Below are positions 40,746 through 49,299 of a stretch of 64,000 nt of DNA, piece by piece. The notes under the pieces were generated by a model, which had not been told where the DNA came from, did not search any database, and saw only the letters and a program-made list of their open reading frames with translations. This stretch comes from Novosphingobium silvae (GTDB lineage Bacteria; Pseudomonadota; Alphaproteobacteria; Sphingomonadales; Sphingomonadaceae): contig NZ_WVTD01000018.1 in NCBI RefSeq assembly GCF_009856825.1, positions 1-64,000 on the forward strand, written 5' to 3'. How positions within the stretch are numbered: the stretch's first letter is position 1; each line of letters starts with the position of its first letter. The translations under genes and the position numbers were made by a program.

Positions 40746-42206
40746 ATGACGCAGGATCAGCAACTCGCCCGCAAGCCCGGCACGCCGCCCCCCTCGCTCT
40801 ACGCGAAGCGCGAGCCGGTCTTCAATCGCCGCATCGACGGCAGGTTCCGCCGGATCAAGTGGGCGGTCATGGCGCTGTGCCTGGCGGTCTACTGGGTCAC
40901 TCCCTGGCTGCGCTGGGACCGGGGTGCCTATGCGCCCGACCAGGCCGTGCTGATCGACCTTGCCCATCGCCGCTTCTACATGTTCGGCATCGAGATCTGG
41001 CCGCACGAATTCTACTTCGTCGCGGGCCTGCTCATCATGGCGGGCATCGGCCTGTTCCTCGTCACCAGCGCGGTCGGCCGGGCGTGGTGCGGCTATGCCT
41101 GCCCGCAGACCGTCTGGACCGACCTGTTCCAGCATGTCGACCGGCTGATCGACGGGGATCGCAACCAGCGCTTCCGGCTTTACAAGGCGCCGTGGGGCCC
41201 CTCCAAGATCGCCAGGCGCCTCGTCAAGTGGACGATCTACCTTGCCATCAGCTTCGCCACGGGCGGGGCGTGGATCTTCTACTTCGCGGACGCGCCCACG
41301 CTGCAGCGCGCGTTCTGGACCGGCACGGCAGACCCGGTGGCCTACGCCACGGTGGCGGTGCTGACGGCCACGACTTTCGTCCTGGGCGGCTTCATGCGCG
41401 AGCAGGTGTGCATCTACATGTGCCCCTGGCCGCGCATCCAGACTGCCATGACCGACGAGAAATCGCTCACCGTCACCTACAAGGACTGGCGCGGCGAGCC
41501 GCGTGGCAGCCTGAAGAAGGCGCTCAAGGCGCCCGATGCCTTTGGCGACTGCATCGATTGCAACCAGTGCGTGGCCGTATGTCCTACCGGCATAGACATT
41601 CGCGAAGGGGCGCAGGTCGGCTGCATCACCTGTGCGCTTTGCATCGATGCCTGCGACCGCGTGATGAAGGACGTGGGCCGGCCGCGCGGGCTGATCGACT
41701 ATGCGACGCTCGAGGATGCGCAGGCCGAGAAGGCCGGCAAGCCACCGACGCCGCATCTGAAGCTGATCTGGCGGCCAAGGACCATTGCCTATTTCCTGGC
41801 ATGGTCCGGGATCGGCCTTGGCCTCCTGTTCCTTCTGGGGGCGCGGGTCCATACCGAGGTGACTGTCGCCAAGGACCGCAACCCGCCCTTCATCGTCATG
41901 AGCGACGGTTCGATCCGCAATGCCTACACGCTGCGCCTGCGCAACATGCAGGCCCGCCCGCGCCGCATGGAAATCGTCGTCGAGGGTCTTCCCGGCGCCG
42001 TCATGTGGACGGGCGACACCGCGCGCCAGCAGGCTTCCGCCCGGCTCCTTCGCATGGTCCCCGCCGATGCCACGCAGCCGCTGCGGGTCTACGTCGTCGC
42101 TCCGTCCGGCACGAGGGCGCGCGACTTCGCCTTCACCGTGCAGGCCGTGGGCGAGCCCGGCGAGGCCGACCGCTCCGCCGCCACGTTCGACACTCCCGAA
42201 GGATGA
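40746..42206 (+). CDS. ccoG: cytochrome c oxidase accessory protein CcoG/FixG
   Basis: 486 residues. Several membrane helices surround a ferredoxin-type domain: CIDCNQCVAVCPTGIDIREG, then CITCALCIDACD bind two 4Fe-4S clusters; WCGYACPQTVW and CIYMCPWPR are further conserved Cys motifs. The C-terminal third is an Ig-like periplasmic domain. CcoG reduces copper(II) for cbb3 assembly. A two-codon ATG-AAA-TGA (40741-40749) overlaps the start. Confidence 0.94.
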   Translation: MTQDQQLARKPGTPPPSLYAKREPVFNRRIDGRFRRIKWAVMALCLAVYWVTPWLRWDRGAYAPDQAVLIDLAHRRFYMFGIEIWPHEFYFVAGLLIMAGIGLFLVTSAVGRAWCGYACPQTVWTDLFQHVDRLIDGDRNQRFRLYKAPWGPSKIARRLVKWTIYLAISFATGGAWIFYFADAPTLQRAFWTGTADPVAYATVAVLTATTFVLGGFMREQVCIYMCPWPRIQTAMTDEKSLTVTYKDWRGEPRGSLKKALKAPDAFGDCIDCNQCVAVCPTGIDIREGAQVGCITCALCIDACDRVMKDVGRPRGLIDYATLEDAQAEKAGKPPTPHLKLIWRPRTIAYFLAWSGIGLGLLFLLGARVHTEVTVAKDRNPPFIVMSDGSIRNAYTLRLRNMQARPRRMEIVVEGLPGAVMWTGDTARQQASARLLRMVPADATQPLRVYVVAPSGTRARDFAFTVQAVGEPGEADRSAATFDTPEG

Positions 42207-42210
42207 CACG

Positions 42211-42693
42211 ATGACCATCAAGCAGCGCAGCAAGCCGTTCACCGGCCGCCACATGACGGCCATCCTCGTCGCAGGCTTCGGGGTCGTCGTCGCTGTCAAC
42301 CTGACCATGGCGCGTCTGGCGGGGTCGACCTTCGGGGGCGTGGTGGTCGAGAACTCCTACGTCGCCAGCCAGCACTTCAACCGGTGGCTGGGCGAGGCCA
42401 GGAAGGAGCAGGCGCTCGGCTGGAGCATCGCGGCGAGCCAGCGGCCCGACGGGCGCATCGAGGCGCGGCTCTCCGCTCCGTCGGCCGTGGGCGGTGCAAG
42501 GATGAGCGCGCTGGCACGCCACCCGCTTGGCCATCTGACCGACGTGCCGCTGGCATTCCGCCAGCAGGGTCCGGGCGAATGGGTCAGCACGCAGGCCCTT
42601 CCGGCGGGCCGCTGGATGCTGCGCTTCGATGTCGCTGCGCCGGGCGTGCAGTGGCGCAGGGAAGTGCCGGTCAAGGCGGAGGCGCGGCCGTGA
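42211..42693 (+). CDS. fixH: FixH/CcoH family protein
   Basis: 160 residues. One N-terminal helix (HMTAILVAGFGVVVAVNLTMA) is followed by VVVENSYVASQHFNRWLGEA, the FixH mark, and a beta-rich periplasmic domain. It is needed for cbb3 assembly. Four nt after ccoG; GTGA overlap with fixI. Confidence 0.9.
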   Translation: MTIKQRSKPFTGRHMTAILVAGFGVVVAVNLTMARLAGSTFGGVVVENSYVASQHFNRWLGEARKEQALGWSIAASQRPDGRIEARLSAPSAVGGARMSALARHPLGHLTDVPLAFRQQGPGEWVSTQALPAGRWMLRFDVAAPGVQWRREVPVKAEARP

Positions 42694-44828
42694 ACGCGAT
42701 TTCGCAAGTCGAGGTGCCCACGGGCGATCCGCTCACCGACAGCCGCTTCACCGTTCCCGGCATGCGCTGCGCCGGCTGCATCGGCAAGATCGAGCGCGGA
42801 CTGGCGCTGGTGCCCGGCGTCGCGGCGGCGCGGGTGAACTTTTCCGCCCGCCGCGTCGCCGTCAGCCATTCGGCCGCGCTCGACGCCGAAGCGATCCTGG
42901 AGGCGCTGCGAGGGCTGGGCTTCGAGGCCGAGCGCGCCGCCGACAACCCGCTCGCACGGGACGACGACGAGACGCGAAGGCTGCTGCGCGCGCTGGCGGT
43001 CGCCGGCTTCGGGATGATGAACATCATGCTGTTCTCGGTCTCGATCTGGTCGGGGGCGGACGTGATTACGCGCGAGATGTTCCATTGGATCAGCGCCCTG
43101 ATCGCCATTCCGGTAGTCGCCTACTCGGGGCGCCCGTTCTTCGCGTCTGCGGCGATGGCGCTGCGATACCGGCGCACCAACATGGACGTGCCGATCTCCA
43201 TCGGGGTGATCCTTGCGACGGCGATGAGCCTCTACGAAACCGTGGCGGGCGGGGCCCACGCCTATTTCGACGGCGCGGTCATGCTGCTGTTCTTCCTTCT
43301 CGCCGGTCGCGCTCTAGACGCGATGATGCGCGGGCGGGCGCGGTCCGGGATCGCCGCGCTGCTTGGCCGGATGGGAAGGGGCGCGCAGGTGATCGACGAG
43401 GCCGGGAACGCGCGCTACGTCGAAGCTGAAAGGCTGGCACCGGGCATGCTCATGCTCGTGGCCGCCGGCGAGGCACTGGCGGCCGACGGCATGATCGTGG
43501 AAGGACGCACCACGATCGACGCCTCGATGCTTACGGGCGAGAGCGATCCGCGCTCTGCCGGTCCGGGCGATCCCGTCCATGCCGGGATGATCAACCTGGG
43601 CAATCCGGTGCGCGTCACCGTCACCGCCGCTGCGCAGGATACCGCGATCGCCGACATCGCCCGGCTGATGGACGGGGCAGGGCAGTCGCGCTCGCGCTAT
43701 GTGCGCGTGGCCGACCGGGCGGCAAGGTTCTATGCCCCCGCCGTGCATGCGCTGGCGTTCCTCAGCTTCTGCGGCTGGATGATCGCGGGGGCAGGGGCAT
43801 ACAAGGCGCTGACCATCGCGACGGCGGTGCTCATCATCACCTGTCCCTGCGCGCTGGGCCTCGCCGTGCCTGCGGCGCAAGTGGTGGCGGCCGGCGCGCT
43901 GATGCGGCGCGGGCTGCTCATCAAGGACGGGTCCGCGCTCGAACGGTTGGCCGAGGCGGACCAGGTGCTGCTGGACAAGACCGGCACCCTTACGCTGGGC
44001 GAACCGCGCCCCACGAACCTGCAGGTGCTCTCCGCGCGGGACTGCGCAATAGCCCTCGGCCTTGCGCAGTCCAGCCGCCATCCGCTCAGCCGTGGCCTTG
44101 CCAGGGCCCTCCGCGAAAAAGGCGTCGAGCCTGCCACGATCGAGGGGATCTCGGAAACCGCAGGAACCGGCATGCGCGGCCTGTTCGAAGGGGTGGAGGT
44201 CGCGCTGCTGCGCCCCGAGGCGGAGACCGGCGGCCTTGCCGCGGACCTTCTCGTCGATGGCTCGCGCACCCGCCTGACCTTCGCCGATCCGCTGCGGCCC
44301 GATGTGCGGCCTACGCTTTGCGCCTTGCAGGCAGAGGGGCTTCCTGTTGCGGTTGCCTCCGGCGACCGGTTCGATGCGGTCGCCAGCGTCGCCCGGAAAC
44401 TGGACCTGTTCGCGGTGGCCGCGATGAGCCCGGCCGACAAGCTCGCCCTGCTGGAGCGGCGGGCGGCGGCGGGGCACCGGGTGCTGATGGTGGGCGACGG
44501 GCTCAACGACGGACCCGCGCTCGCCGGCGCCCACGTGTCGATCGCGCCGGGCGGGGCAAGCGATGTCTCGCAGCAGGCGGCGGATGCGGTCTTCGTGGGC
44601 GAGCGGATGATGCCCGTCGCCCTTGCCGTGAAAGTCGCGCGCGCGACGATGCGGATCGTGCGCCAGAATTTCGCGATGGCGGTGCTCTACAACGTCGCGG
44701 CGGTGCCGCTTGCGATCATGGGCTTCGTGACTCCTCTGGTGGCTGCTATAGCGATGTCGGGCAGCTCGCTCCTGGTCGTGGGAAATTCGCTTCGGCTGGC
44801 GCGCGCGGCGGGGAAGGAAGAAGCATGA
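42690..44828 (+). CDS. fixI: copper-translocating P1B-type ATPase FixI/CcoI
   Basis: 712 residues from a GTG. An N-terminal heavy-metal domain (VPGMRCAGCIGKIE), then eight membrane helices with the metal motif TCPCALGL, the phosphorylation motif DKTGTLTLG, TGESDPR, SSRHPLSRG (the HP locus) and GDGLNDGPAL. It exports copper for insertion into CcoN rather than for detoxification, judged from the operon. Overlaps both neighbours by 4 nt. Confidence 0.94.
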   Translation: MNAISQVEVPTGDPLTDSRFTVPGMRCAGCIGKIERGLALVPGVAAARVNFSARRVAVSHSAALDAEAILEALRGLGFEAERAADNPLARDDDETRRLLRALAVAGFGMMNIMLFSVSIWSGADVITREMFHWISALIAIPVVAYSGRPFFASAAMALRYRRTNMDVPISIGVILATAMSLYETVAGGAHAYFDGAVMLLFFLLAGRALDAMMRGRARSGIAALLGRMGRGAQVIDEAGNARYVEAERLAPGMLMLVAAGEALAADGMIVEGRTTIDASMLTGESDPRSAGPGDPVHAGMINLGNPVRVTVTAAAQDTAIADIARLMDGAGQSRSRYVRVADRAARFYAPAVHALAFLSFCGWMIAGAGAYKALTIATAVLIITCPCALGLAVPAAQVVAAGALMRRGLLIKDGSALERLAEADQVLLDKTGTLTLGEPRPTNLQVLSARDCAIALGLAQSSRHPLSRGLARALREKGVEPATIEGISETAGTGMRGLFEGVEVALLRPEAETGGLAADLLVDGSRTRLTFADPLRPDVRPTLCALQAEGLPVAVASGDRFDAVASVARKLDLFAVAAMSPADKLALLERRAAAGHRVLMVGDGLNDGPALAGAHVSIAPGGASDVSQQAADAVFVGERMMPVALAVKVARATMRIVRQNFAMAVLYNVAAVPLAIMGFVTPLVAAIAMSGSSLLVVGNSLRLARAAGKEEA

Positions 44829-44968
44829 CGATCCTCGGTTTCCTGATCCCGCTGGCGCTCGTGTGCGGAGTTCTGGCGCTCTACTTCTTCTTCTGGGCCA
44901 TGCGCAGCGGCCAGTTCGAAGATCTGGACGGAGCCGCCAACCGCATCCTGATCGACGAAGAGCCATGA
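44825..44968 (+). CDS. ccoS: cbb3 oxidase maturation protein CcoS
   Basis: 47 residues: a single helix (LIPLALVCGVLALYFFFWAM) then RSGQFEDLDGAANRILIDEEP-like tail, the CcoS signature (QFEDLDG). It is required for cofactor insertion into cbb3. ATGA overlaps at both ends. Confidence 0.92.
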   Translation: MTILGFLIPLALVCGVLALYFFFWAMRSGQFEDLDGAANRILIDEEP

Positions 44969-45189
44969 GACGCGCGCCCGCCCTGTTCGCCGCGCTGGCG
45001 CTGGTGCCGGCCATGGTCGGGCCGCTGGAAGCGCAGGCCCGCACCCTGGCTGTGCCGCTGTGCGGTGGAACCGCGATGAGCGTGCCGGTCCCCTCGCGCG
45101 ATGCGCCGCCCGGGCCGCCGCAGGGACCGTGCTGCGCCAAGGGCTGCCATTCCGACAACAAGCGCAAGCGGGTTGATCGAACGCAATGA
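44965..45189 (+). CDS. small secreted Cys-rich hypothetical protein
   Basis: 74 residues, overlapping ccoS by 4 nt, so clearly translated with it. A signal peptide (about 1-25, ending LEAQA) leaves a short mature peptide with Cys33, Cys56, Cys57, Cys61 and His62, then a very basic tail (DNKRKR). No known family. The Cys/His cluster and the place between copper-loading genes and hemN suggest a periplasmic metal or haem-related helper; this is inference. Confidence 0.7.
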   Translation: MRRAPALFAALALVPAMVGPLEAQARTLAVPLCGGTAMSVPVPSRDAPPGPPQGPCCAKGCHSDNKRKRVDRTQ

Positions 45190-45220
45190 CCATGGCTGCG
45201 GGCCGGGGCATTCCCGCGCC

Positions 45221-46534
45221 ATGTGGACCTATCACCCCGAACTCCTGGCGGTTCCCGTGCCGCGTTACACAAGCTTTCCCACCGCAGCCGAATTCGGCGA
45301 GGCGGTAGGCGCAGCGCACGTGGAAGCAGCCCTTTCGGCACACGAGGGGGAGGTATCGCTCTATGTCCACATCCCCTTCTGCGAGAAGATCTGCTGGTAT
45401 TGCGGCTGCAACACCAGCGCATCGAACCGGGCCGAACGCGTCGCCAGCTATCTCGACGCGCTTCACCGCGAGATCGTCCTCGTGGCCGAGCGGCTTGCCC
45501 CATCGGCGGGCGTCACGCGGATCGCCTTTGGCGGCGGCAGCCCGAACGGCATCTCCCCGATCGATTTCGTGCGCCTGGTCGATGCGCTGACGCTGCAGTT
45601 CGCCGCGTCCCGCCCGGTGATCTCCATCGAACTGGACCCGCGTACGTTGGGTCCCGACTGGGCGGGCGTGATCGAGACGGTGCAGATCGAGCGCGCGAGC
45701 CTTGGCGTGCAGACCTTCTCGCCGGAACTTCAGGCAGCCATCGGCCGCATCCAGCCCGCCGGCATGATTGCCGATGCCACGGCCATGCTGCGCACCGTCG
45801 GGGTCGGCTCGCTCAACTTCGACCTCATGTACGGGTTGCCGGGGCAGACGCTGGCGCACTTGCGCGATTCGCTCGAAAGCACCGCCGCGTTGGGAGCGGA
45901 CCGTATCGCGCTGTTCGGCTATGCCCACGTTCCCCACCTCATCGCCCGCCAGCGCAGGATCGATGGCAGCGCGCTGCCCGGAGCCGAGGCCCGGTTCGAC
46001 ATGGCCGCCTTTGGCCACGTGTTCCTGCTGGACGCGGGCTATGTGCCGGTGGGCTTCGACCACTTCGCGCGGCCCGGCGATCCGCTGGCGCAGGCGGTGC
46101 TGCAGGGGAAGCTCAGGCGGAACTTTCAGGGCTTCACCGACGATGAGGCCCCCGTGCTCCTGGGCCTGGGCGCATCGGCGATCAGCGAGTTCCCGGGACT
46201 GCTCGCCCAGAACGAGAAGAACACCGGCCGCTATCGCATGCTGCTCTCGCGCGAGCGGCTCAGTGCGGCGCGCGGCGTCCTCCGCAGTGCAGACGACCGG
46301 CGCCGGGGAGCGATCATCGAAGGGTTGCTCTGCCGGGGCCGGGCCTGCGTTCCCCCGGACCTGCGGCAGGGGGCATGGCCCCTCCTGCGGCCTTACTTCG
46401 ATGCGGGCCTGTGCGAAGCCGATGCCGATGATCTCGTGATCCAGCCCGGCGGCCTGCCCTACGCCCGCTCGATCGCGGCGCGTTTCGATCCCTACCGCAA
46501 CGATGCGCTGAGGCGCTTCAGTTCGGCGGTCTAG
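45221..46534 (+). CDS. hemN: oxygen-independent coproporphyrinogen III dehydrogenase
   Basis: 437 residues from ATG 45221. The radical-SAM motif C-x3-C-x2-C is Cys54, Cys58 and Cys61 in CEKICWYCGC, with Cys63 also conserved in HemN. IAFGGGSPNGISP, VQTFSPELQAAIGR and FDLMYGLPGQT are family segments. It makes protoporphyrinogen IX without oxygen, supplying haem for cbb3 at low oxygen. In HemN the GGGTP motif is usual; here it is GGGSP. A degenerate FNR-like box (45173-45186) lies just upstream. Confidence 0.92.
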   Translation: MWTYHPELLAVPVPRYTSFPTAAEFGEAVGAAHVEAALSAHEGEVSLYVHIPFCEKICWYCGCNTSASNRAERVASYLDALHREIVLVAERLAPSAGVTRIAFGGGSPNGISPIDFVRLVDALTLQFAASRPVISIELDPRTLGPDWAGVIETVQIERASLGVQTFSPELQAAIGRIQPAGMIADATAMLRTVGVGSLNFDLMYGLPGQTLAHLRDSLESTAALGADRIALFGYAHVPHLIARQRRIDGSALPGAEARFDMAAFGHVFLLDAGYVPVGFDHFARPGDPLAQAVLQGKLRRNFQGFTDDEAPVLLGLGASAISEFPGLLAQNEKNTGRYRMLLSRERLSAARGVLRSADDRRRGAIIEGLLCRGRACVPPDLRQGAWPLLRPYFDAGLCEADADDLVIQPGGLPYARSIAARFDPYRNDALRRFSSAV

Positions 46535-46547
46535 GGGCGGGGCGGGG

Positions 46548-46820
46548 TCATCCAGCGGTATCGAACTCCACCCCGAACAGGTTTCCGCAGCGCCAGCGCA
46601 CCAGGCCCCACAGTTCGCGGCCGTCCTTCAGCTGCGCGCGCACCACTTCGTTCGGCGCCGGCGCCTCCCCCAGCGCCGCCGCGCCCAGTCCGCGCGCGGA
46701 CGTGTCGCGCACGATCGTCGTGATCTCAACCTCACGCGCGTCGGTGAGGGTAAAGCGCGTGCAGCATCGCCGCCTTCGTTCGCGAAGGCGGGGCGTCGGG
46801 CGGAAGAGAACCTTGTCCAT
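46548..46820 (-). CDS. PilZ domain protein
   Basis: 90 residues from ATG 46820. The basic RERRRRCCTRF (RxxxR motif) and DTSARGLGA (D/NxSxxG motif) are the two c-di-GMP-binding signatures; LWGLVRWRCGNLFGVEF closes the beta barrel. A single-domain PilZ adaptor. An FNR box lies 61-74 nt upstream of the start, so it may be induced at low oxygen. Convergent with hemN. Confidence 0.82.
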   Translation of the reverse strand: MDKVLFRPTPRLRERRRRCCTRFTLTDAREVEITTIVRDTSARGLGAAALGEAPAPNEVVRAQLKDGRELWGLVRWRCGNLFGVEFDTAG

Positions 46821-46880
46821 CGGCAAGAAGGACGGAGCGAGTGTTCGGAAATGAAGGCGAACCGGCTGGATACGCTCGTT

Positions 46881-46894
46881 TTGACCGCGATCAA
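46881..46894. promoter_or_regulatory. FNR box upstream of pilZ gene
   Basis: TTGACCGCGATCAA matches TTGAT-N4-ATCAA at 9 of 10 positions. For the leftward pilZ gene a start near 46846 would place the box at -41.5 with a TTCATT -10. A rightward transcript ending at the 46995-47031 terminator is the alternative. Confidence 0.55.
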
Positions 46895-46994
46895 TGCGGC
46901 GGGGCGGAGGTGGTGCGAAGAAGGCGCTGCCGGTCCCGCACCGCAACCCGCTACCTGGCGGACCCCCCGGTGCGAGCCGCTTCTCCCCGACTTC

Positions 46995-47031
46995 GGGCGG
47001 CCCCGCCATGGCGTAAGGGCCGCCCTTTTTT
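46995..47031 (+). terminator. strong terminator without an obvious gene
   Basis: GGGCGGCCC (46995-47003) pairs with GGGCCGCCC (47017-47025) and six T residues follow. No convincing gene precedes it on the plus strand between pilZ and here, so it may end a small RNA or a hemN read-through transcript. The 341 nt between pilZ and the peptidase gene hold this, the FNR box and nothing else I recognise. Confidence 0.75.
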
Positions 47032-47161
47032 ATCGATGTTCCACGTGTGTCCAACAAGAAAAAGGCGGCCCCGAGGACCGCCTCTTCCCTCCTCTCCAAA
47101 CCTGGCTTGGCCGGTCAGTCTGCTGCGGACCGTGCCTGGGGTTTGAAACTCTGACGGCCGG

Positions 47162-47860
47162 TCAATCGCCCGCCGCAGCGACCGAGACGCCGGCCTGCAT
47201 GTAGGGGATCGGATTGACGGCTTCGCCGCTGACGCGCACCTCGTAGTGGAGGTGCGGGCCGGTGGAATTTCCGGTGCTGCCCACGAAGCCGATCACGTCG
47301 CCCTTGTGGACGCGCTGTCCTTCGGCGACGTTGAGGCGCGACATGTGGCCATAGCGCGTCTGCATGTCCGCGCCGTGCTCAAGCGAGATGTAGAGGCCGT
47401 AGCCGCTGAACCACGAAGCGCGGCTGACGGTGCCGTCGGCGGTGGCGTAGATGGGCGTGCCCACGGGCGCTGCAAGGTCAACGCCCTTGTGGCCGCGGCG
47501 GCCGCCGAGAATGGGGTGGTCGCGCATGCCGAAGTTGCTGCTCATGCGCGAGGCCATGAGCGGATTGCGTGAGGGGATGGCGACCGAAGCGAACGAGCCG
47601 GCAACCGCAGGCTTGGGCTTTGCGGCGGCAAGCCCGGTTTCCTCGAAGTTCTGCCACGAACTGAAGAGCTGGCGGAACTGTTCGTCCTCGCCGCCCGTTA
47701 CAGACTGGTTGGCAGCCTGCGCGGTGCGCAGCGGGGCGGAGATATCGGCAGCGGCAGCGCTGCTGTTGGCCATCGCGGGATGCGCGGCGACCGAAAGTCC
47801 GGCGACGACGAAGAGACCAGTCACTGCGCGGAACTTGGCGAAGAATTTCGTTACGACCAC
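47162..47860 (-). CDS. M23 family metallopeptidase (LytM-like), exported
   Basis: 232 residues from GTG 47860, which has AAGG 8 nt upstream; TTG at 47866 is in frame but too close to it. A signal peptide (about 1-32) precedes a linker and the peptidase domain (about 110-225). GHKGVDLAAP and HLHYEV hold the zinc ligands; the first His of the family is in RDHPILGG. It should cut peptidoglycan cross-links or act in envelope remodelling. Confidence 0.88.
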   Translation of the reverse strand: MVVTKFFAKFRAVTGLFVVAGLSVAAHPAMANSSAAAADISAPLRTAQAANQSVTGGEDEQFRQLFSSWQNFEETGLAAAKPKPAVAGSFASVAIPSRNPLMASRMSSNFGMRDHPILGGRRGHKGVDLAAPVGTPIYATADGTVSRASWFSGYGLYISLEHGADMQTRYGHMSRLNVAEGQRVHKGDVIGFVGSTGNSTGPHLHYEVRVSGEAVNPIPYMQAGVSVAAAGD

Positions 47861-48025
47861 TCGCAATACCTTGCTTTCCGCCGCTGCATGCCGGGCTTTG
47901 CCAGGTCTGCGCGACGTGTTTTGAACCCGGCAAAGTCCGTGAACGGACGCCGTCGAGCCTTGGATTGGAGATGGTCGGAACCCCCCGCCGTCTCACGGAA
48001 GATGACTTATGCCGTCATCACTCAG

Positions 48026-48823
48026 CTAGGCAAGCGCGCTGTACAGCTCGCGCGACAGACCGGCCATAAGCCGCGCCGAGTCGTTGAACGGTGGTTTCAG
48101 GTTGCCCCGAAAGTAACGAAAAACCAAGGATTTCCACAGGTTTCCCGGCTCTTCGCCCAGCCGTTTGGCTGCAGCGTCGAAATGATTTGCGCCGAAACGC
48201 ACGTGGCGAATCTCGTCGTCAAGGATTCGTTCCAGGATCCTTGCGCCGCGCTCGTCGCCGGCAGCGCGCACGCGGTCGATGGCGGCAGGAGTGACGTCGA
48301 GCCCGCGTGCCTCCAACACCATCGGCACGACGGCAAGCCGGGCCGCCACGTCGTGCCGGGTGTCGTCGGCCGCGCTCCACAGCCCGTCATGCGCGGGAAG
48401 TGCGCCATAATGGCTCCCATGCGCGCGCAAGTGGCGGTCGAGGAGCGCGAAGTGCATGGCCTCGTCGGCGGCGACGGAGAGGAAGTCCGAGACGAAGGCC
48501 TCGCCCATTCCGGCGCCGAAGCGGCCCGCCATGTCCAGCGCGAGGTCGATCGCCACGAATTCGATGTGGGCCAGCGCATGCCAGAGCGCGACGCGGCCGT
48601 GTTCCGAGCCCTTGCCGCGCTTGGGCATGCGGGCAGGCAGGAGCAGTTCGGGAGCGTCCGGCCGGCCGGGCGCCTCGGGCATGGCCACGTCAAACGCGAA
48701 GGCGAGCCGGCCCAGGCGCCAGTCCCGTGCGACCTTGCGCGCGTTCATCACCTTGGACCGGACATCGCGCTCGCACAGCACGGCCCGGATCGCGGCAGCC
48801 ACGCTGACGCCGGCCGTTGTCAC
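48026..48823 (-). CDS. ferritin-like DUF455 protein
   Basis: 265 residues from a GTG that overlaps the peroxiredoxin stop (GTGA). ALAHIEFVAIDLALD, AADEAMHFALLDRHL and DDEIRHVRFGANH give the ExxH pairs of a di-iron ferritin-like bundle. The start PKRGKGSEHGRVALWHAL is typical of DUF455. Substrate unknown; possibly an oxygenase or oxidase. Translationally coupled to the peroxiredoxin. Confidence 0.85.
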   Translation of the reverse strand: MTTAGVSVAAAIRAVLCERDVRSKVMNARKVARDWRLGRLAFAFDVAMPEAPGRPDAPELLLPARMPKRGKGSEHGRVALWHALAHIEFVAIDLALDMAGRFGAGMGEAFVSDFLSVAADEAMHFALLDRHLRAHGSHYGALPAHDGLWSAADDTRHDVAARLAVVPMVLEARGLDVTPAAIDRVRAAGDERGARILERILDDEIRHVRFGANHFDAAAKRLGEEPGNLWKSLVFRYFRGNLKPPFNDSARLMAGLSRELYSALA

Positions 48824-49296
48824 AGCGCACGTGCCGCTTCCAGCACCTTTGGCGCGTGATCCTTGACCTTCACCTTGTCCCAGACCTGCGCGATCCTGCC
48901 GTCGGGGTCGACAAGGTAGGTGGTGCGCACCATGCCCATGTAGGTGCGGCCGTAGTTCTGCTTCTCGGTCCAGATGCCCAGCGCGTCCGAGAGGCCGTCC
49001 GTCTGTGCATCGGTGGCGAGCGGCGCCTTGAGGTCGTGCTTGGCGATGAAGTTCTGGTGCTTCTTCGCCGAATCCTTGCTCACGCCCAGCAAGGCCGTGC
49101 CTGCGGCCTCGAACTCGGGCGCGAGGGCCGAGAACTCGATGTTCTGCGTCGTGCAGCCGGGCGTCGCGTCCTTGGGGTAGAAGAACACCACCAGCTTGCG
49201 TCCGCGAAAGTCGGAGGCCCGGAAAGTGCCTCCCTCCGGCGTTTCGAGCGCGATGTCGGGGAACATGTCGCCGACGTGGGGGCGGGGGGTGGTCAT
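48820..49296 (-). CDS. bcp: thiol peroxidase of the BCP/PrxQ family
   Basis: 158 residues. The peroxidatic Cys lies in KDATPGCTTQNIEF; no second Cys follows five residues later, so it works as a 1-Cys type or uses an external thiol. VFFYPKD and the Arg in MVRTTYLVD are conserved. It reduces hydrogen peroxide and alkyl peroxides in the cytoplasm. Three nt after glnE on the same strand, with GTGA overlap to the DUF455 gene. Confidence 0.92.
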   Translation of the reverse strand: MTTPRPHVGDMFPDIALETPEGGTFRASDFRGRKLVVFFYPKDATPGCTTQNIEFSALAPEFEAAGTALLGVSKDSAKKHQNFIAKHDLKAPLATDAQTDGLSDALGIWTEKQNYGRTYMGMVRTTYLVDPDGRIAQVWDKVKVKDHAPKVLEAARAL

Positions 49297-49299
49297 GCG

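Noticed and set aside
40741..40749. ATG-AAA-TGA two-codon frame overlapping ccoG start
   Set aside because: Could modulate initiation, but such strings arise easily by chance in good ribosome-binding contexts.
45173..45186. FNR box before hemN (TTGATCGAACGCAA)
   Set aside because: Only 8 of 10 matches and it lies inside the coding end of the Cys-rich protein gene; not enough alone.
46895..47031. 4.5S (SRP) or 6S RNA gene before the terminator
   Set aside because: The conserved GGAAGG/AGCAGCC core of SRP RNA is absent on both strands and no 6S-like long helix is visible; kept only as a generic small RNA possibility.
47037..47052. Second parS-like site (TGTTCCACGTGTGTCC)
   Set aside because: Only the left half matches; the right half has lost the palindrome.
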